Assembly (NCBI GenBank): GCA_021779655.1
Contig: JAJYAF010000114.1
Span: 1 to 6,944 of the forward strand
Origin: Pseudomonadota bacterium
GTDB taxonomy: Bacteria; Pseudomonadota; Alphaproteobacteria; Acetobacterales; Acetobacteraceae
DNA length: 6,944 bases
Reading direction: 5' to 3'
Shown here one piece after another: positions 6,012 through 6,944 of the stretch (its first letter is position 1; every line of letters begins with the position of its first letter). The notes under the pieces were generated by a model, which was not told the DNA's origin, did not search any database, and was given only the letters and a program-made list of their open reading frames with translations. A program made the position numbers and the translations under genes.

Positions 6012-6290
6012 TCAACGGAACGATACTTCTCTCAAGACCAACCGCCGTATCGCCTCCGGCGGTTGGCGGAAAGCTCGCAGGAAAGCACGACGCGTCCGTT
6101 CCGGATCGTGAAATCCGGTTGCAACGGCGATCCCCTCGATCGGCTGAGATGACGTCTCGACACGCTCACGCGCAATCTCCAACCGCAATCGCTCGACCGC
6201 CTTGGTCGGGGTTCATACCCAACGCGCGTGAAAACGCCAGGAAGAAATGTCGCGAGCTCATCCCCGCCCGCCCGCTGCTCGCATATTCCA
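6012..6290 (-). pseudogene. GlxA/AraC-family regulator, frameshifted C-terminal fragment
   Basis: On the minus strand two adjoining frames encode the double helix-turn-helix DNA-binding end of an AraC-type regulator. The first part reads GRAGMSSRHFFLAFSRALGM (about 6276-6217), the first HTH. Near 6201-6207, in CCGACCAAGG, one extra base shifts the frame. Reading resumes as KAVERLRLEIARERVE and then PIEGIAVATGFHDPERTRRA, the second HTH, and finishes QPPEAIRRLV before a TGA at 6014-6012. The N-terminal sensor domain (DJ-1/PfpI-like in GlxA relatives) is missing and the frame is closed by a stop just upstream of about 6310. A 10-bp perfect stem (6038-6047 with 6057-6066) lies inside the coding end. 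GlxA-type regulators often sit beside isochorismatase-like hydrolases, so this may be the lost regulator of the operon it faces. Confidence 0.75.
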
Positions 6291-6423
6291 AATTTAACAG
6301 CAGAGCCCTCAATCAAATTTGTAGCAAAAATATTCTTGTTTCCAACAGCAAGATGACACCTGTGTTGCGATAGGTAACGGTTCTGCACGCAAGGCAGACA
6401 TCCTGCCGTGCACGCAGCGGTGG

Positions 6424-6437
6424 TTGATCCAGATCAA
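6424..6437. promoter_or_regulatory. FNR/FixK-type operator (TTGAT-N4-ATCAA)
   Basis: The palindrome TTGATCCAGATCAA matches the FNR/Anr/FixK binding consensus in both half sites. Its centre is at 6430.5. A class II activator position of -41.5 would put the start near 6472, with CTTAAT (6459-6464) in the right place for a -10 element. It lies 139 bp upstream of the glutamate decarboxylase start, with no other intact gene nearby, so that gene is the likely target. Confidence 0.7.
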
Positions 6438-6458
6438 TGCAGCGTTTGCCTGACAGCT

Positions 6459-6464
6459 CTTAAT
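6459..6464 (+). promoter_or_regulatory. Candidate -10 element of the FNR-dependent gad promoter
   Basis: CTTAAT matches four of six bases of the consensus. It lies where a class II FNR/FixK promoter needs it relative to the operator at 6424-6437. The call depends on that spacing. Confidence 0.4.
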
Positions 6465-6576
6465 TCGGCCAGTCGATCCGTTGGGCACAATTCTCAACAT
6501 TAGATGGCGCCGTTCAACCGACACTGGATTGAACAGGGATCGCCCGTTTACTCCGTAACGCGAAAAGGAGTTCTAC

Positions 6577-6843
6577 ATGCCGCTTCATAGACGCGACGAT
6601 ATTCGCAGCGAGCTCGAGTCAGACATTTACGGGACACGGGAGGCAGATGTCTCCGTTCCCAAATACCGGTTGCCGGCGGGCGAACTGAGACCCGATGTGG
6701 CGCAGGCTCTTGTGCGCGACGAACTCTTTCTGGATGGAAACGCCCGCCAGAACCTTGCTACTTTCTGCCAGACCTGGGTGGACAGCGAGGTGCATCAACT
6801 GATGGACCTGTCGATCGACAAGAACATGATCGACAAGTGTTGA
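6577..6843 (+). pseudogene. gadB: Glutamate decarboxylase, N-terminal part interrupted by an IS21-like element
   Basis: The first 87 codons encode the N-terminus of a GadA/GadB-type PLP enzyme, which converts glutamate to GABA while consuming a proton and supports acid resistance. Recognisable stretches are MPLHRRDD at the start, VPKYRLP (27-33), RDELFLDGNARQNLATFC (47-64), QTWVDSEVHQLMD (65-77) and IDKNMIDK (80-87). Intact proteins have about 460 residues, and the PLP-binding lysine and active site lie well beyond the break. AAGGAG six bases before the ATG is a strong ribosome site. After Lys87 the frame meets TGT-TGA, both from the end of the inserted element, giving a useless 88-residue product. 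The rest of the gene may lie beyond the right window edge. No gadC antiporter gene is visible. Confidence 0.92.
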
Positions 6844-6944
6844 TTTTCACTGAGATCTGACCCGGGATTTTCATCGAGAACTGACCCGGGTTGCAGATAT
6901 GTCCCGCGTTGTGCGGGACGGTCAAGGTGCGGTTGATTTGTCCT
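6838..6944 (+). mobile_element. Left end of an IS21-like insertion sequence (continues past window)
   Basis: The element begins with TGTTGATTTTCAC at 6838, exactly after codon 87 of the decarboxylase gene. It shows two directly repeated 24-bp units, as at the multiply repeated ends of IS21-family elements I recall. A perfect hairpin GTCCCGC/GCGGGAC (6901-6919, 5-nt loop) follows. The transposase genes (istA, istB) would lie to the right and are not visible. Which side is the true left end relative to istA is inferred. Confidence 0.7.
6842..6889 (+). repeat. Two tandem 24-bp repeats at the IS end
   Basis: Copy one is 6842-6865 and copy two 6866-6889. Both start GATTTTCA and end CTGACCCGG, and they agree at 21 of 24 positions (differences at positions 9, 10 and 15). 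They probably serve as adjacent transposase-binding sites. Confidence 0.85.

Noticed and set aside
6038..6066. Perfect 10-bp stem as a terminator for the upstream operon
   Set aside because: No T-run follows on either strand, and the sequence is explained as the coding end of the AraC-type remnant (QPPEAIRRLV).
6032..6388. 118-residue minus-strand frame
   Set aside because: Its frame differs from both frames that carry the AraC-type motifs, so it is an artefact of the decayed regulator.
6309..6524. 71-residue minus-strand frame
   Set aside because: It has no recognisable motif or ribosome site and covers the FNR box and promoter of the decarboxylase gene.
1..6944. CRISPR array, toxin-antitoxin pair, retron or phage defence cassette
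   Set aside because: No regularly spaced repeats, reverse transcriptase, nuclease or paired small toxin genes were seen on either strand.

Overview
The window is GC-rich and reads as chromosomal DNA of an alphaproteobacterium, most likely a Rhodospirillales/Acetobacteraceae-type organism. This rests on an alphaproteobacterial MmgR/suhB-type small RNA, a CobQ-type cobyric acid synthase and a lytic transglycosylase of a kind common in that group. The genus cannot be fixed from this sequence alone.

Left part (1-1546): the C-terminal tail of an unidentified plus-strand gene ends at 98. It converges on a compact minus-strand small RNA (about 203 to 125) that has its own promoter, a 5' hairpin, an unpaired UUUCCUCCCU core and a textbook intrinsic terminator. 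A divergent plus-strand gene at 396-1334 encodes an exported lytic transglycosylase. A complete tRNA-Ser(GCU) with encoded CCA follows at 1454-1546.

Middle part (1547-3731): about ten bases after the tRNA lies the 3' remnant of an IS481-type transposase on the minus strand, then about 450 bp in which I recognise no gene. Next is intact cobQ (cobyric acid synthase), standing apart from any other cobalamin gene in view.

Right-centre (3905-5926): three tightly packed plus-strand genes look like one transcription unit: a nitronate monooxygenase, a small antibiotic-biosynthesis-monooxygenase (ABM) fold protein and an isochorismatase-like cysteine hydrolase with a GTG start. Tail to tail with them is the frameshifted, 5'-truncated C-terminal end of a GlxA/AraC-type regulator (6012 to about 6290, minus), perhaps the lost regulator of this unit.

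Right edge (6400-6944): a perfect FNR/FixK-type box (TTGATccagATCAA) lies upstream of a glutamate decarboxylase gene with a strong Shine-Dalgarno sequence. The gene runs in frame for 87 codons and is then cut exactly at the end of an IS21-like element (from 6838), whose two tandem 24-bp end repeats are visible. The most notable items are the small RNA, the FNR box on the decarboxylase gene and its precise IS interruption, and the three-gene oxidoreductase/hydrolase operon beside a dead regulator.
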